From contig NZ_FOGW01000042.1 of the NCBI RefSeq assembly GCF_900111325.1, positions 1 through 6,210 on the forward strand: a DNA stretch of 6,210 bases, in the 5' to 3' direction. Below are positions 1 through 5,904 of the stretch, one piece after another. Made by a program: the position numbers and the translations under genes. This stretch comes from Lachnobacterium bovis. GTDB lineage: Bacteria; Bacillota; Clostridia; Lachnospirales; Lachnospiraceae. Numbering within the stretch: position 1 is the stretch's first letter; the number at the start of each line of letters is the position of its first letter. Under the pieces are notes generated by a model. The model ran no database searches. It was given only the letters and a program-made list of their open reading frames with translations, and was not told where the DNA came from.

Positions 1-443
1 TCATGTTCTATGGCTGAAAGCTTTCTAGCTGATTTTTCTAAATCTTCGTCTTTTGCTAAAATCACATCTTTTTCTTGTTTTACAAGATTAAATTTTCTAT
101 TAACTCTGACGCCTTCATTAATCAACAAACGACCTGTTTTTGAATTTTCTAGCAACACAATTGTATGGATATTTTCAGGCAAATTTGCTTCATTATCTGT
201 GGTATAAATTATGCTAAAACCTAGATTTTGCTCATCTTCTTGCAAATATTCCATAAACGAACTGCCACTTGATGAACTTGCAAACAAAATCGTAGCTAGA
301 CTTGACGGTAACATCGCCATTGTTTCGGGAACTACAGAGGCTAATCCTTCTTCTTGTGTCTCCTCCAGTCCCGAAACATGGGATGCACCTGAGCCTGTTA
401 CTGACGACAATATCGGTAATGTAATGGCTGATATACTTTCATT
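1..443 (-). pseudogene. Startless open reading frame fragment running off the window edge, function unknown
   Basis: The minus strand is open for 147 codons from just after a TAG (444-446) to the window edge, long for AT-rich DNA. I do not recognise the product. It begins NESISAITLPILSSV, has a Ser/Ala-rich middle, a beta-like stretch IHTIVLLENSKTGRLLINEG and a charged, probably helical end (DEDLEKSARKL). The first ATG is codon 42 (320-318). Neither it nor the out-of-frame ATG at 442 has a ribosome-binding site, and the latter frame stops after 14 codons. The frame starts about 15 bases past a strong terminator, so it looks like a 5'-truncated remnant. Positions 301-420 are about 48% G+C by hand count, against about 27% in a sampled stretch of the immunity genes, suggesting a different origin. 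A plus-strand frame covering the same stretch is broken by a stop at 205-207. An intact gene with an unusual start is not excluded. Confidence 0.4.
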
Positions 444-458
444 CTAAATGGGAGTATA

Positions 459-502
459 ATAAAAAACAGCGAAAGCATGGTCTATATCCTGCTTTCGCTG
501 TT
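459..502 (-). terminator. Rho-independent terminator closing the second toxin/immunity cassette
   Basis: A perfect 13-bp inverted repeat pairs 465-477 (aacagcgaaagca) with 490-502 (tgctttcgctgtt) around a 12-base loop. Read on the minus strand, the stem is followed directly by TTTTTTATTATA (466 downward), the classic U-tract. It starts 38 bases after the stop codon of the 104-aa immunity-like gene. The plus-strand side lacks a clean T-run, so it works mainly for minus-strand transcription. Confidence 0.9.
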
Positions 503-540
503 ATAAATAAATTGAAAATATCATAAGAATAATTGTTTTA

Positions 541-855
541 TCAGGAGTTTTTTTGATACTTTGATTCGATTTCATACTCACTTCCGTATCGATTAATCAA
601 TAGATTTAATGCCTTATCTATTTTAGAATGAAACGCCTTTTTCTCATCATCTGAAGAAAAGTCGTTGGAAGTAAATTTGCTTGGTGTATCTATGTATAAT
701 CCATCGAAAGTTTCTTGGATATCTAACAACAGATTATCAAGTTCTTCATCGTTTCTAAGTTCTTCTGGCAAGTCATTGTCTATTAAAGAACCGTCTTCAT
801 CATAACTCCAAATTGGATAACATTGATATTCAAGAGATAATTTTAATTTTTTCAT
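541..855 (-). CDS. Small acidic protein, probable immunity protein of the degraded second cassette
   Basis: The 104-aa protein starts MKKLKLSLEYQCYPIWSYDE and is acidic (many D/E, e.g. NDLPEELRNDEELDNLL), with no signal peptide or membrane segment, so it is probably cytosolic. The start at 855 is chosen because AAAGGAG lies 7 bases upstream. A frame extending to 906 would add 17 residues lying inside the previous gene and has no such site. The pattern (a beta-like, aromatic N-terminus, then an acidic helical C-terminus ending in YGSEYEIESKY) resembles small single-domain immunity proteins found beside polymorphic toxins, but I cannot name the family. The role is inferred from position: it begins 13 bases after the stop of a toxin-linker fragment and its Shine-Dalgarno overlaps that stop. 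It may now be an orphan immunity gene protecting against a toxin this strain no longer makes whole. The gene itself shows no damage. Confidence 0.8.
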   Translation of the reverse strand: MKKLKLSLEYQCYPIWSYDEDGSLIDNDLPEELRNDEELDNLLLDIQETFDGLYIDTPSKFTSNDFSSDDEKKAFHSKIDKALNLLINRYGSEYEIESKYQKNS

Positions 856-862
856 GTGATTT

Positions 863-869
863 CTCCTTT
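863..869 (-). promoter_or_regulatory. Ribosome-binding site fixing the start at 855
   Basis: On the minus strand this reads AAAGGAG, 7 bases before ATG at 855-853. It touches the TAA (871-869) of the toxin fragment, so the two frames were probably translationally coupled. It decides against the longer reading beginning at 906. Confidence 0.8.
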
Positions 870-1276
870 TAATTTGATTTAGGATTAGCTCCAACGATAT
901 AGTCAATACTTCCGCTTGAAATTGCTACAATGTCCTTTTTATTATATTTTACACCACTTGCATCTAATTGAGAAACAAGTGCCGCACCTTCATCTTTTGT
1001 TTCAGAAATTTTTAAACTTTTTGCCTTTGCTTTTGCAGCCTTTACTTTTTTTACTTTTAAACTAAGCTTATCTCCTGCAAAACTTCCTGTTATCATTCCT
1101 GTTATTGAACCTGTTATCGATGCAAGTCCTTTACCTGTCTGACTTGCATCTCCGATGTCTTGACCTATACATTCTAGAACACCATATATTCCTCTATCTG
1201 ATAATGCTTTCCACTTTTCATGCAAGCCGTCTACGTAGCTCGATTCATAGTCATCGTCTAGATTTTCATAAGACTT
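869..1276 (-). pseudogene. Orphan toxin C-terminal cassette: shared linker plus truncated toxin domain
   Basis: The frame is open from after a TAG (1279-1277) to TAA at 871-869. No ATG lies upstream of the homologous part; the first usable start is a TTG at 1225 with no convincing ribosome-binding site. The stretch RGIYGVLECIGQDIGD and the following QTGKGLASITGS align with toxin residues 305-341 (RGPIGILEVIGQDLED, then QTEEGYASLFGS); about 19 of 37 match by hand. It is therefore the middle of a homologous T7SS toxin that has lost its secretion domain and membrane hairpin. After the linker come a Lys/Ala-rich stretch and about 35 residues unlike the deaminase (SGVKYNKKDIVAISSGSIDY and onward). 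That is short for a toxin domain, so the 3' end may also be deleted. The GVKYNKKDIVAI segment faintly recalls the start of barnase/EndoU-like nuclease toxins, but I cannot confirm this. The downstream immunity-like gene supports a former toxin. Confidence 0.65.
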
Positions 1277-1323
1277 CTATGAAACCTTACTTATTCGCAG
1301 TTTACAAGATTTCTCATGTCAAC

Positions 1324-1339
1324 ACACTAATACACTAAT
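1324..1339. repeat. Two adjacent copies of an 8-bp unit
   Basis: The plus strand reads acactaat twice in direct succession (1324-1331, 1332-1339). The repeat lies between the terminator-like structure and the orphan cassette and overlaps the -10 side of the weak promoter candidate. It may be an operator-like site or chance in AT-rich DNA. Confidence 0.4.
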
Positions 1340-1366
1340 TTTGTATCACTTTTTGAGTTTCGTCAA
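1338..1366 (-). promoter_or_regulatory. Weak promoter candidate upstream of the orphan cassette
   Basis: On the minus strand TTGACG (1366-1361) is followed after 17 bases by CAAAAT (1343-1338), giving 5/6 and 4/6 matches to a sigma-A promoter. It lies just after the terminator-like structure, where a separate promoter for the orphan cassette and its immunity gene would be useful. A perfect TTGACA at 1322-1317 has no good -10 at normal spacing. Confidence 0.3.
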
Positions 1367-1372
1367 GAAAAG

Positions 1373-1458
1373 TAAGAAAAAACCACAAAGACATTTCAAT
1401 TTCATACTCATCTAAAAGTATAACTTTTAACTGTATAAAACCTTAATCTTTGTGGTTA
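1373..1458 (-). terminator. Terminator-like branched hairpin after the immunity-deaminase fusion gene
   Basis: An 11-bp perfect inverted repeat pairs 1381-1391 (aaccacaaaga) with 1447-1457 (tctttgtggtt). On the minus strand it is followed by TTTTTTCTT. The 55-base interior holds a second perfect hairpin, 1413-1419 with 1423-1429 (3-base loop), so the RNA could form a long branched stem. It begins about 60 bases after the fusion gene stop. The large loop makes it less certain than a compact terminator. It could also be a small inverted-repeat element, though no target duplication is seen. Confidence 0.5.
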
Positions 1459-1516
1459 CATTTATTTTACTTTGCCATATTTTTTTAGCTATAATGCTTT
1501 TAATTTTCTTAAATTA

Positions 1517-2677
1517 TTAAGAAATCTTTCCATATACAACTTCCAACTTTATGTTTTTATATCTTTCTTGAAACTGTTTTATAACGTATTGGCAACTTGG
1601 ACATGGATATAATTCAACATGTATTTTAACATTTCCTGAAGATCCATAGTTGTCCCCTAATCTCAATGCTATATCATTTAAATTAACAAAAGTTGGATCT
1701 GCAAATCTATCATATGCTAATTTCCCGTTGATCTCATTTTTGCTATTAACCATCAATGTTTTGAAAACTTTTTCATATTCCCTTGGAATTGGTTTGATAA
1801 ATTTTAACTGTCCTAACACCAAGAACTCTGAAAATTTTTCTTTATCTTGCATCATTTCTACATCTTCTTTGAGTAGTTCAAATCTATCTTTTTCTAGTAT
1901 TTTTTTTGCATTAACTGAATTGTAAATTGTAAAAGCTGTGTACATATCTGTCAATTCAGACTCTTTAACTTCTTCACCAAATTTGACAAGAAGTCTAATA
2001 ATAAGTGTCATCGCAAGTGCTGACTGAATTGATAAGCTTTTTATATATTTATTGAATCTTACATAACATTTATCCATAGCCTCTCTTGGAGAATTCTTTT
2101 CTTTATACATTTCATTGTAAAATTCAACATTTATTAAATATTCTAATTCAAACGAACTATCTTCACTTATATTATCTAAATGCTGCTCCTGATCTTCTTT
2201 ATGTAAAACTTCTTCACAAGACATTTTAGGAATTGGAGCATCTATCACATCACTTGGCTTAATTAGATTATCCTTTGTAATGGCATCTTTGAATTTGTTA
2301 TAGTATGTTTCAAGTATTTTTACATCGTGCTCTAGGTATTCTCTTTCTGGAATTGACAATTCTTCTTGTATATTTAAAGATTTTTGTAATTTAAAAATTC
2401 GTTCTAAATCTTCTAAATCTCCATAAAAGAACTCTGCATCATTTCTAACCTTTGATGCCATAATCTCAACTAATACTACCAAAGCATCAACATTATCTTC
2501 TTCTATGACTCCGCCCATATCAACGTAACACTTACTAGTCGCTTGTCCGTACGAAAAATCGTATGCATATAGATTATCATAAATATTTTCTACAACATCA
2601 TTTTTTAATGCAAAGAATCTACTTTGATTCTTTTCAGTTTTTGTTCCTGTAAATAAATCAAATAATTTGTTTTTCAT
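1517..2677 (-). CDS. Immunity-like double repeat fused to a degenerate deaminase toxin domain
   Basis: The 386-aa protein has two parts. Residues about 20-280 are mainly helical and paralogous to the whole 270-aa protein encoded just upstream (SSFELEYLI here, NSFELDYLI there). They contain the same internal duplication: about 30-130 around KCYVDMGGVIEEDN, and 176-275 around KCYVRFNKYIK. They resemble Imm3-type immunity proteins, known as neighbours of deaminase toxins. Residues about 301-386 are a second copy of the toxin's deaminase domain, aligned without gaps (about 43/81 identical by hand). C359 and C362 of CPSC and D327 are kept, but the toxin's D-T-E is D-P-T here (T329 for E522), so the presumed catalytic glutamate is missing. 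There is no secretion domain or signal peptide, so it is probably cytosolic. ATG at 2677 has only a weak GAGAAAG site. An enhanced immunity protein, decoy or regulator is possible; this is inference. Confidence 0.85.
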   Translation of the reverse strand: MKNKLFDLFTGTKTEKNQSRFFALKNDVVENIYDNLYAYDFSYGQATSKCYVDMGGVIEEDNVDALVVLVEIMASKVRNDAEFFYGDLEDLERIFKLQKSLNIQEELSIPEREYLEHDVKILETYYNKFKDAITKDNLIKPSDVIDAPIPKMSCEEVLHKEDQEQHLDNISEDSSFELEYLINVEFYNEMYKEKNSPREAMDKCYVRFNKYIKSLSIQSALAMTLIIRLLVKFGEEVKESELTDMYTAFTIYNSVNAKKILEKDRFELLKEDVEMMQDKEKFSEFLVLGQLKFIKPIPREYEKVFKTLMVNSKNEINGKLAYDRFADPTFVNLNDIALRLGDNYGSSGNVKIHVELYPCPSCQYVIKQFQERYKNIKLEVVYGKIS

Positions 2678-2704
2678 TAGTCTTTCTCGCTTTCTAATTA
2701 ACTC

Positions 2705-2728
2705 TAAAGTATCTTCGGGAATACTTTA
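2705..2728 (-). other. Short hairpin between the two immunity-like genes
   Basis: A perfect 8-bp inverted repeat pairs 2705-2712 (taaagtat) with 2721-2728 (atacttta) around an 8-base loop. It lies in the 55-base gap between the 270-aa and 386-aa genes. The minus strand has no T-run after it, so it is not a standard terminator. It could attenuate or stabilise the transcript, or be chance. Confidence 0.35.
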
Positions 2729-2732
2729 CTTT

Positions 2733-3545
2733 TTATTCTGGTAATTCATATTTATAAAGTCTATTAATATCACGCATTGAATCTTCTAAGAACTCTAATC
2801 TGTCTCCTGATAATATACTTTTCACATCAAAAGTTTTATATAGTTCAGCAGCCTTATCAATCAAACTTTTGAATTTTCTTGTTAAGTCTAGTTCCTTACT
2901 CCATACTAAAATATTTGTTAATGCAGCTACTGCAATAACTGTTTTTATCGAATCTTCCTCTAGATATTTTTTAAATTTTATCAAACATCTATCGAATGCT
3001 TGTTGTTCCGTTAGCTTATCTTTAAAAATTCCTCTATAATAGTATGCATAAATTAAATAATCTAGTTCAAAGGAATTATCTTCTGTAATATTTTCTAATC
3101 TATGGTTTGGATCTTCTCCTAGTAAAACTTTTTCTACATAGAATTTAGGGATTTCTTCAAAAAAATCACTTGCTCTACGTGGAAATCCTTCTTTTATCAC
3201 GTCCTTACTTTTTTCATAAAAATACTCTATTATTTTCATATCTTCCTTTAAATATTCATACTCTGATGATATTAAAAGATTTTTCACATTTAAAGTATTA
3301 TACAATTTTAGAAGTTTCTCTATATCTTTTACATCATCTGCATACACTTTAACATCATTTGCTATTGTAAGCGCAAACATTTCAGATAATATCATTATTG
3401 ATAAAATTGTATCACTATCTATGTAACCACAAAGTGAGACCCAACATTTTTGGAATGATATTCCAAATGTATCATCTGAATTTAGAACGTCTCTATATAT
3501 ATCATCTATAACAAAATATTTAAATTCAAAAGGCTTTTCTTCCAT
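2733..3545 (-). CDS. Probable immunity protein for the deaminase toxin (Imm3-like, duplicated)
   Basis: This 270-aa protein is acidic, mostly helical and lacks signal or membrane segments, so it is probably cytosolic, where it would bind and block the adjacent deaminase domain. It contains two related halves: residues about 10-112 (KCWVSLCGYIDSDTI, then YNTLNVKNLLISSEYEYLKED) and about 160-265 (RCLIKFKKYLEEDSI, then YKTFDVKSILSGDRLEFLED). A linker carrying IPKFYVEKVLLGEDPNHRLE joins them. Each half recalls the Imm3 family of all-alpha immunity proteins, known beside BURPS668_1122-type deaminase toxins, usually as a single shorter unit; this assignment is from memory of the family pattern. The ATG at 3545 follows the toxin TAG with no gap, and an AGGAGG site lies inside the toxin's last codons, so it should be made together with the toxin. 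The next gene encodes a paralogue. Confidence 0.85.
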   Translation of the reverse strand: MEEKPFEFKYFVIDDIYRDVLNSDDTFGISFQKCWVSLCGYIDSDTILSIMILSEMFALTIANDVKVYADDVKDIEKLLKLYNTLNVKNLLISSEYEYLKEDMKIIEYFYEKSKDVIKEGFPRRASDFFEEIPKFYVEKVLLGEDPNHRLENITEDNSFELDYLIYAYYYRGIFKDKLTEQQAFDRCLIKFKKYLEEDSIKTVIAVAALTNILVWSKELDLTRKFKSLIDKAAELYKTFDVKSILSGDRLEFLEDSMRDINRLYKYELPE

Positions 3546-5294
3546 CTATTTTCCTCCTCCTGCCTTTTTATATATTACTTCAACTTTTATTTTCGGGTAC
3601 CGTGCTTGGAATTGTTTTATAACATGCTGACAGCTTGGACAACTCTTCAAATCTGAATACATCTTTATGTGTCCCGATGCCTCTGGATTGTCTCCGATCC
3701 TTGTTGCTATTTCATTTAATATTTTATATTCTGTATCATTATATCTATAATAAGCATCTCTTCCATTTACAACATTTTGTTTATTTACCTTCAGTGCTTC
3801 AAATACTCTTTCATCCTCCGGTGGTAAAGTAGAGATTCCTTCTGCACGTTCAACCGTCTCTCTAGGATATTTTTTTGCTAAATCCTCTAGAGAATCTACA
3901 CTACTATGTGCAAAATACGTCGTCTTATCTAAACCTGTGACATGAGCTTCGGCATAACCAGTATTATAATGTCTTCTTATACCTCCTGACATTTTTTCTC
4001 TTATTGTACTATTAGCTCTCTCCATGAACTCCTTGTCAATAGCGTCATCAAATTTTCTAAGTACTGCACTACTTAATTCTTGGAGTTTATTAGGAGTTTT
4101 AACAGTAGTTTCTCCTTTGTTGCTGCCTTCTACAGAATCCGCCATTTCCATTTTAGGGTCTTTTATTTCTTCTAATTCTGATTCGTTAAGCATTTTTCGA
4201 ACAGCTTCAAAGTTAGCTTTTTTTAATTTTTTAGGACCATATAGTTCATAAGAGTCCTGAGCAAACTTTCCTCCCATAACAGATCCTGCTACACTGCCAA
4301 ATAACGATGCATAGCCTTCTTCTGTCTGACAATTATCTTCTAAATCTTGCCCTATTACTTCTAGTATTCCAATTGGTCCTCTTTCTATTGCAGCATTACA
4401 CATTTTTCCAATATCATCTTTTGTTGCATTGCATTCGTTTTTAAATTCGCGTAATAATGGCCAATCAAAGGCACCATCCGGTGCATATGATATTGCACTC
4501 TGCCCTAATGGTACTGCAACCATAGCTATAATTATTATTGCGACTGCATACTCTGGAAATGCTACACATAAAAGCCCTACTATAAACGCTAATGCAAATG
4601 CCTTCACAAATGATGTGGAAAACGCATCTAAAATACTACCAACTTTGTTTCCAAAGTCCTTCCATCGTTGTCCACTATCTATAGACTCATTATACAACTG
4701 ATTCATTCTTGTTTGATATACATCATCTGTATTTTCATACTCTGATATAACATTTTCGTATATATCATTTAGTTCGTCATAATAATTGTGCATCTTATTC
4801 AATGTGGGCAAAATTCTTGATTCATGAAACTTTACTATTTTCTCATAATTTGCCTTCATCTTTTTATTTGTTTCTGCATTTTTAGGATCCGCTGAATATA
4901 TATATGTACTTTTATCTAAAGGAGTACTAGCCGTCTTTGTTTTAAAATCGTATTTTGAGCACCTTATTTGGAACAAATTAAATTTAATATCCAAACTGTC
5001 AACTCTAGTATTCACTCCTTCTGCTTTGCACGGTGCCAATTTTGACATATCATCAGTATAATCATGCACTAATTTTTCTAATTTTTCAAGTGTATTGATT
5101 AATTCTGATCTATCATTGTACATTTTACTTATTTTTTCCGATAATTTTTTAGTAGATTTTGACTCTTGTTTTGTTAGTACTCTATCTAGCCTTTCTATCG
5201 CTTCATTGATATTTTCTATTGCCTCTCTATATTCTTCAATTTTGCTTGCAATTACCTCAAGACCTGTATAATTGATTTTTAAATCTGTTTTCAA
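3546..5294 (-). CDS. Type VII secreted polymorphic toxin with LXG-like N-terminus and C-terminal deaminase domain
   Basis: The 582-aa protein is built like a T7SSb antibacterial effector. Residues 1-215 are charged and helical with coiled-coil character (ASKIEEYREAIENINEAIERLDR), matching an LXG/WXG-superfamily targeting domain, though I see no clear L-x-G signature. Residues about 225-268 form a hydrophobic hairpin (FALAFIVGLLCVAFPEYAVAIIIIAMV region). Residues 292-365 are the linker shared with the orphan cassette at 1276-869. Residues about 490-580 are a deaminase-fold toxin domain: D520-T-E522 fits the [HCD]xE motif and C552-P-S-C555 the zinc-binding CxxC, with QHVIKQFQARYPKIKVEVIY after it. 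This fits the BURPS668_1122-type Toxin-deaminase family, expected to deaminate bases in nucleic acid; the substrate cannot be read from sequence. The start is TTG at 5294, preceded by AAAGGAG. Immunity follows immediately. Confidence 0.88.
   Translation of the reverse strand: MKTDLKINYTGLEVIASKIEEYREAIENINEAIERLDRVLTKQESKSTKKLSEKISKMYNDRSELINTLEKLEKLVHDYTDDMSKLAPCKAEGVNTRVDSLDIKFNLFQIRCSKYDFKTKTASTPLDKSTYIYSADPKNAETNKKMKANYEKIVKFHESRILPTLNKMHNYYDELNDIYENVISEYENTDDVYQTRMNQLYNESIDSGQRWKDFGNKVGSILDAFSTSFVKAFALAFIVGLLCVAFPEYAVAIIIIAMVAVPLGQSAISYAPDGAFDWPLLREFKNECNATKDDIGKMCNAAIERGPIGILEVIGQDLEDNCQTEEGYASLFGSVAGSVMGGKFAQDSYELYGPKKLKKANFEAVRKMLNESELEEIKDPKMEMADSVEGSNKGETTVKTPNKLQELSSAVLRKFDDAIDKEFMERANSTIREKMSGGIRRHYNTGYAEAHVTGLDKTTYFAHSSVDSLEDLAKKYPRETVERAEGISTLPPEDERVFEALKVNKQNVVNGRDAYYRYNDTEYKILNEIATRIGDNPEASGHIKMYSDLKSCPSCQHVIKQFQARYPKIKVEVIYKKAGGGK
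3553..3558 (-). promoter_or_regulatory. Ribosome-binding site of the immunity gene inside the toxin 3' end
   Basis: On the minus strand AGGAGG lies 7 bases before ATG 3545, within the toxin's last codons. The toxin TAG (3548-3546) touches the immunity ATG, an arrangement expected to couple immunity translation to toxin translation. Confidence 0.85.
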
Positions 5295-5299
5295 AACTT

Positions 5300-5306
5300 C
5301 TCCTTT
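5300..5306 (-). promoter_or_regulatory. Ribosome-binding site supporting the toxin TTG start
   Basis: Minus-strand AAAGGAG sits 5 bases before TTG at 5294-5292. It supports TTG as the real start, since no ATG in that frame lies nearby with a similar site. Confidence 0.8.
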
Positions 5307-5327
5307 CTTAATCGTTTATAAAATTTT

Positions 5328-5534
5328 CTATATTTTGTCAAATTTTAAATCTTGAATATCTGATTTTAATTTTTCTAAATCTGAAACTGCATTTTGTACA
5401 ATAGTTTCCATTTTTGTCCTTATTATAGTATTTTCTAAATCCATGTCTTCAAAATTATTTTTGAAACTTTTCTCTAATGAATTTGCCGCATTAACAATTT
5501 CATTTACGTAATTTTTTGCATCAACTTCTGTCAT
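5328..5534 (-). CDS. Small helical protein, probable LXG-toxin partner (Lap2-like)
   Basis: The 68-aa protein (MTEVDAKNYVNEIVNAANSL at the start, LEKLKSDIQDLKFDKI at the end) is predicted almost wholly helical, with heptad-like hydrophobic spacing and no cysteine, signal or membrane segment. I do not recognise a specific family. Small alpha-helical proteins encoded directly before LXG toxins (Lap proteins; families such as DUF5344 or DUF3958) bind the LXG domain and are needed for its export. That role is inferred here from size, fold and position; at 68 residues it is shorter than usual. ATG 5534 overlaps the end of the upstream gene by 14 bases, and its AAGGAGG (5552-5546) lies inside that gene, so the two are probably translationally coupled. 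The toxin TTG follows 33 bases after its stop. Confidence 0.75.
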   Translation of the reverse strand: MTEVDAKNYVNEIVNAANSLEKSFKNNFEDMDLENTIIRTKMETIVQNAVSDLEKLKSDIQDLKFDKI

Positions 5535-5859
5535 TTTTATACTTTCCTCCTTGGGAATTCTTTAAAATTTTTTCTGCCTGTTTATGATCAACTTCTTCTA
5601 AATTTTTAATTATCTTTGCCGCATTTTTTGCAATAGATTTATAATCATCACTTAGTTTAACTGCCGAATCACTAATGTCTTTTAATAATATATAAAACGA
5701 ATCTATAAAATCTGAACTCATTGTATTTAGCACTTCTAACTCCTCTTTAAACGGATCCTTAGAAAGCTTCTCATATGTATCTATCGACTGTTGAAGGTAA
5801 TCAGTACTTGCTTTAAGTTCTGATAGATTTACATCTAAATTTTCTTTCTTACCTGACAT
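5521..5859 (-). CDS. WXG100-like small protein, probable LXG-toxin partner (Lap1-like)
   Basis: The 112-aa protein fits the WXG100 size and shape: two long helices (about residues 12-45 and 50-92) and a charged tail. The central WxG turn is not obvious, with MSSDF near residues 47-51 at the turn. The segment ending EEVDHKQAEKI recalls the small T7SS proteins TIGR04197/DUF3130, which act as Lap1 targeting partners for LXG toxins. The assignment rests on pattern and context rather than a decisive motif. It has no signal peptide, as expected for a cytosolic co-secreted partner. The ATG at 5859 is preceded by AAAGGAG with 8-base spacing. It would pair with the downstream 68-aa protein to escort the toxin encoded after it. 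Confidence 0.78.
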   Translation of the reverse strand: MSGKKENLDVNLSELKASTDYLQQSIDTYEKLSKDPFKEELEVLNTMSSDFIDSFYILLKDISDSAVKLSDDYKSIAKNAAKIIKNLEEVDHKQAEKILKNSQGGKYKNDRS

Positions 5860-5904
5860 GCTTTATTCTCCTTTTTTAATTATTTTTTAATTTTTATTTG
5901 TTTT

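Noticed and set aside
10..447. Plus-strand open frames (10-207 and 211-447)
   Set aside because: They are one plus-strand frame broken by a stop at 205-207, with no ribosome-binding site, and they lie opposite a longer uninterrupted minus-strand frame.
856..906. 17-residue N-terminal extension of the 104-aa immunity-like protein
   Set aside because: It would lie inside the toxin fragment, lacks a ribosome-binding site, and a good site precedes the internal ATG at 855.
1294..1322. Promoter built on the perfect TTGACA at 1322-1317
   Set aside because: No acceptable -10 box occurs at 16-18 bases; the best-spaced hexamer is TGCGAA.
1105..1338. Plus-strand open frame over the orphan cassette
   Set aside because: It is the complement of a minus-strand frame with clear homology to the toxin linker, and its product is Leu/His/Ser-rich, typical of a shadow.
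1324..1339. Possible start of a CRISPR-like or longer repeat array
   Set aside because: Only two adjacent 8-bp units exist, with no spacers or further copies.
4429..4701. Plus-strand open frame opposite the toxin's hydrophobic hairpin
   Set aside because: It mirrors the toxin coding sequence, which has domain and family support; the plus frame has none.
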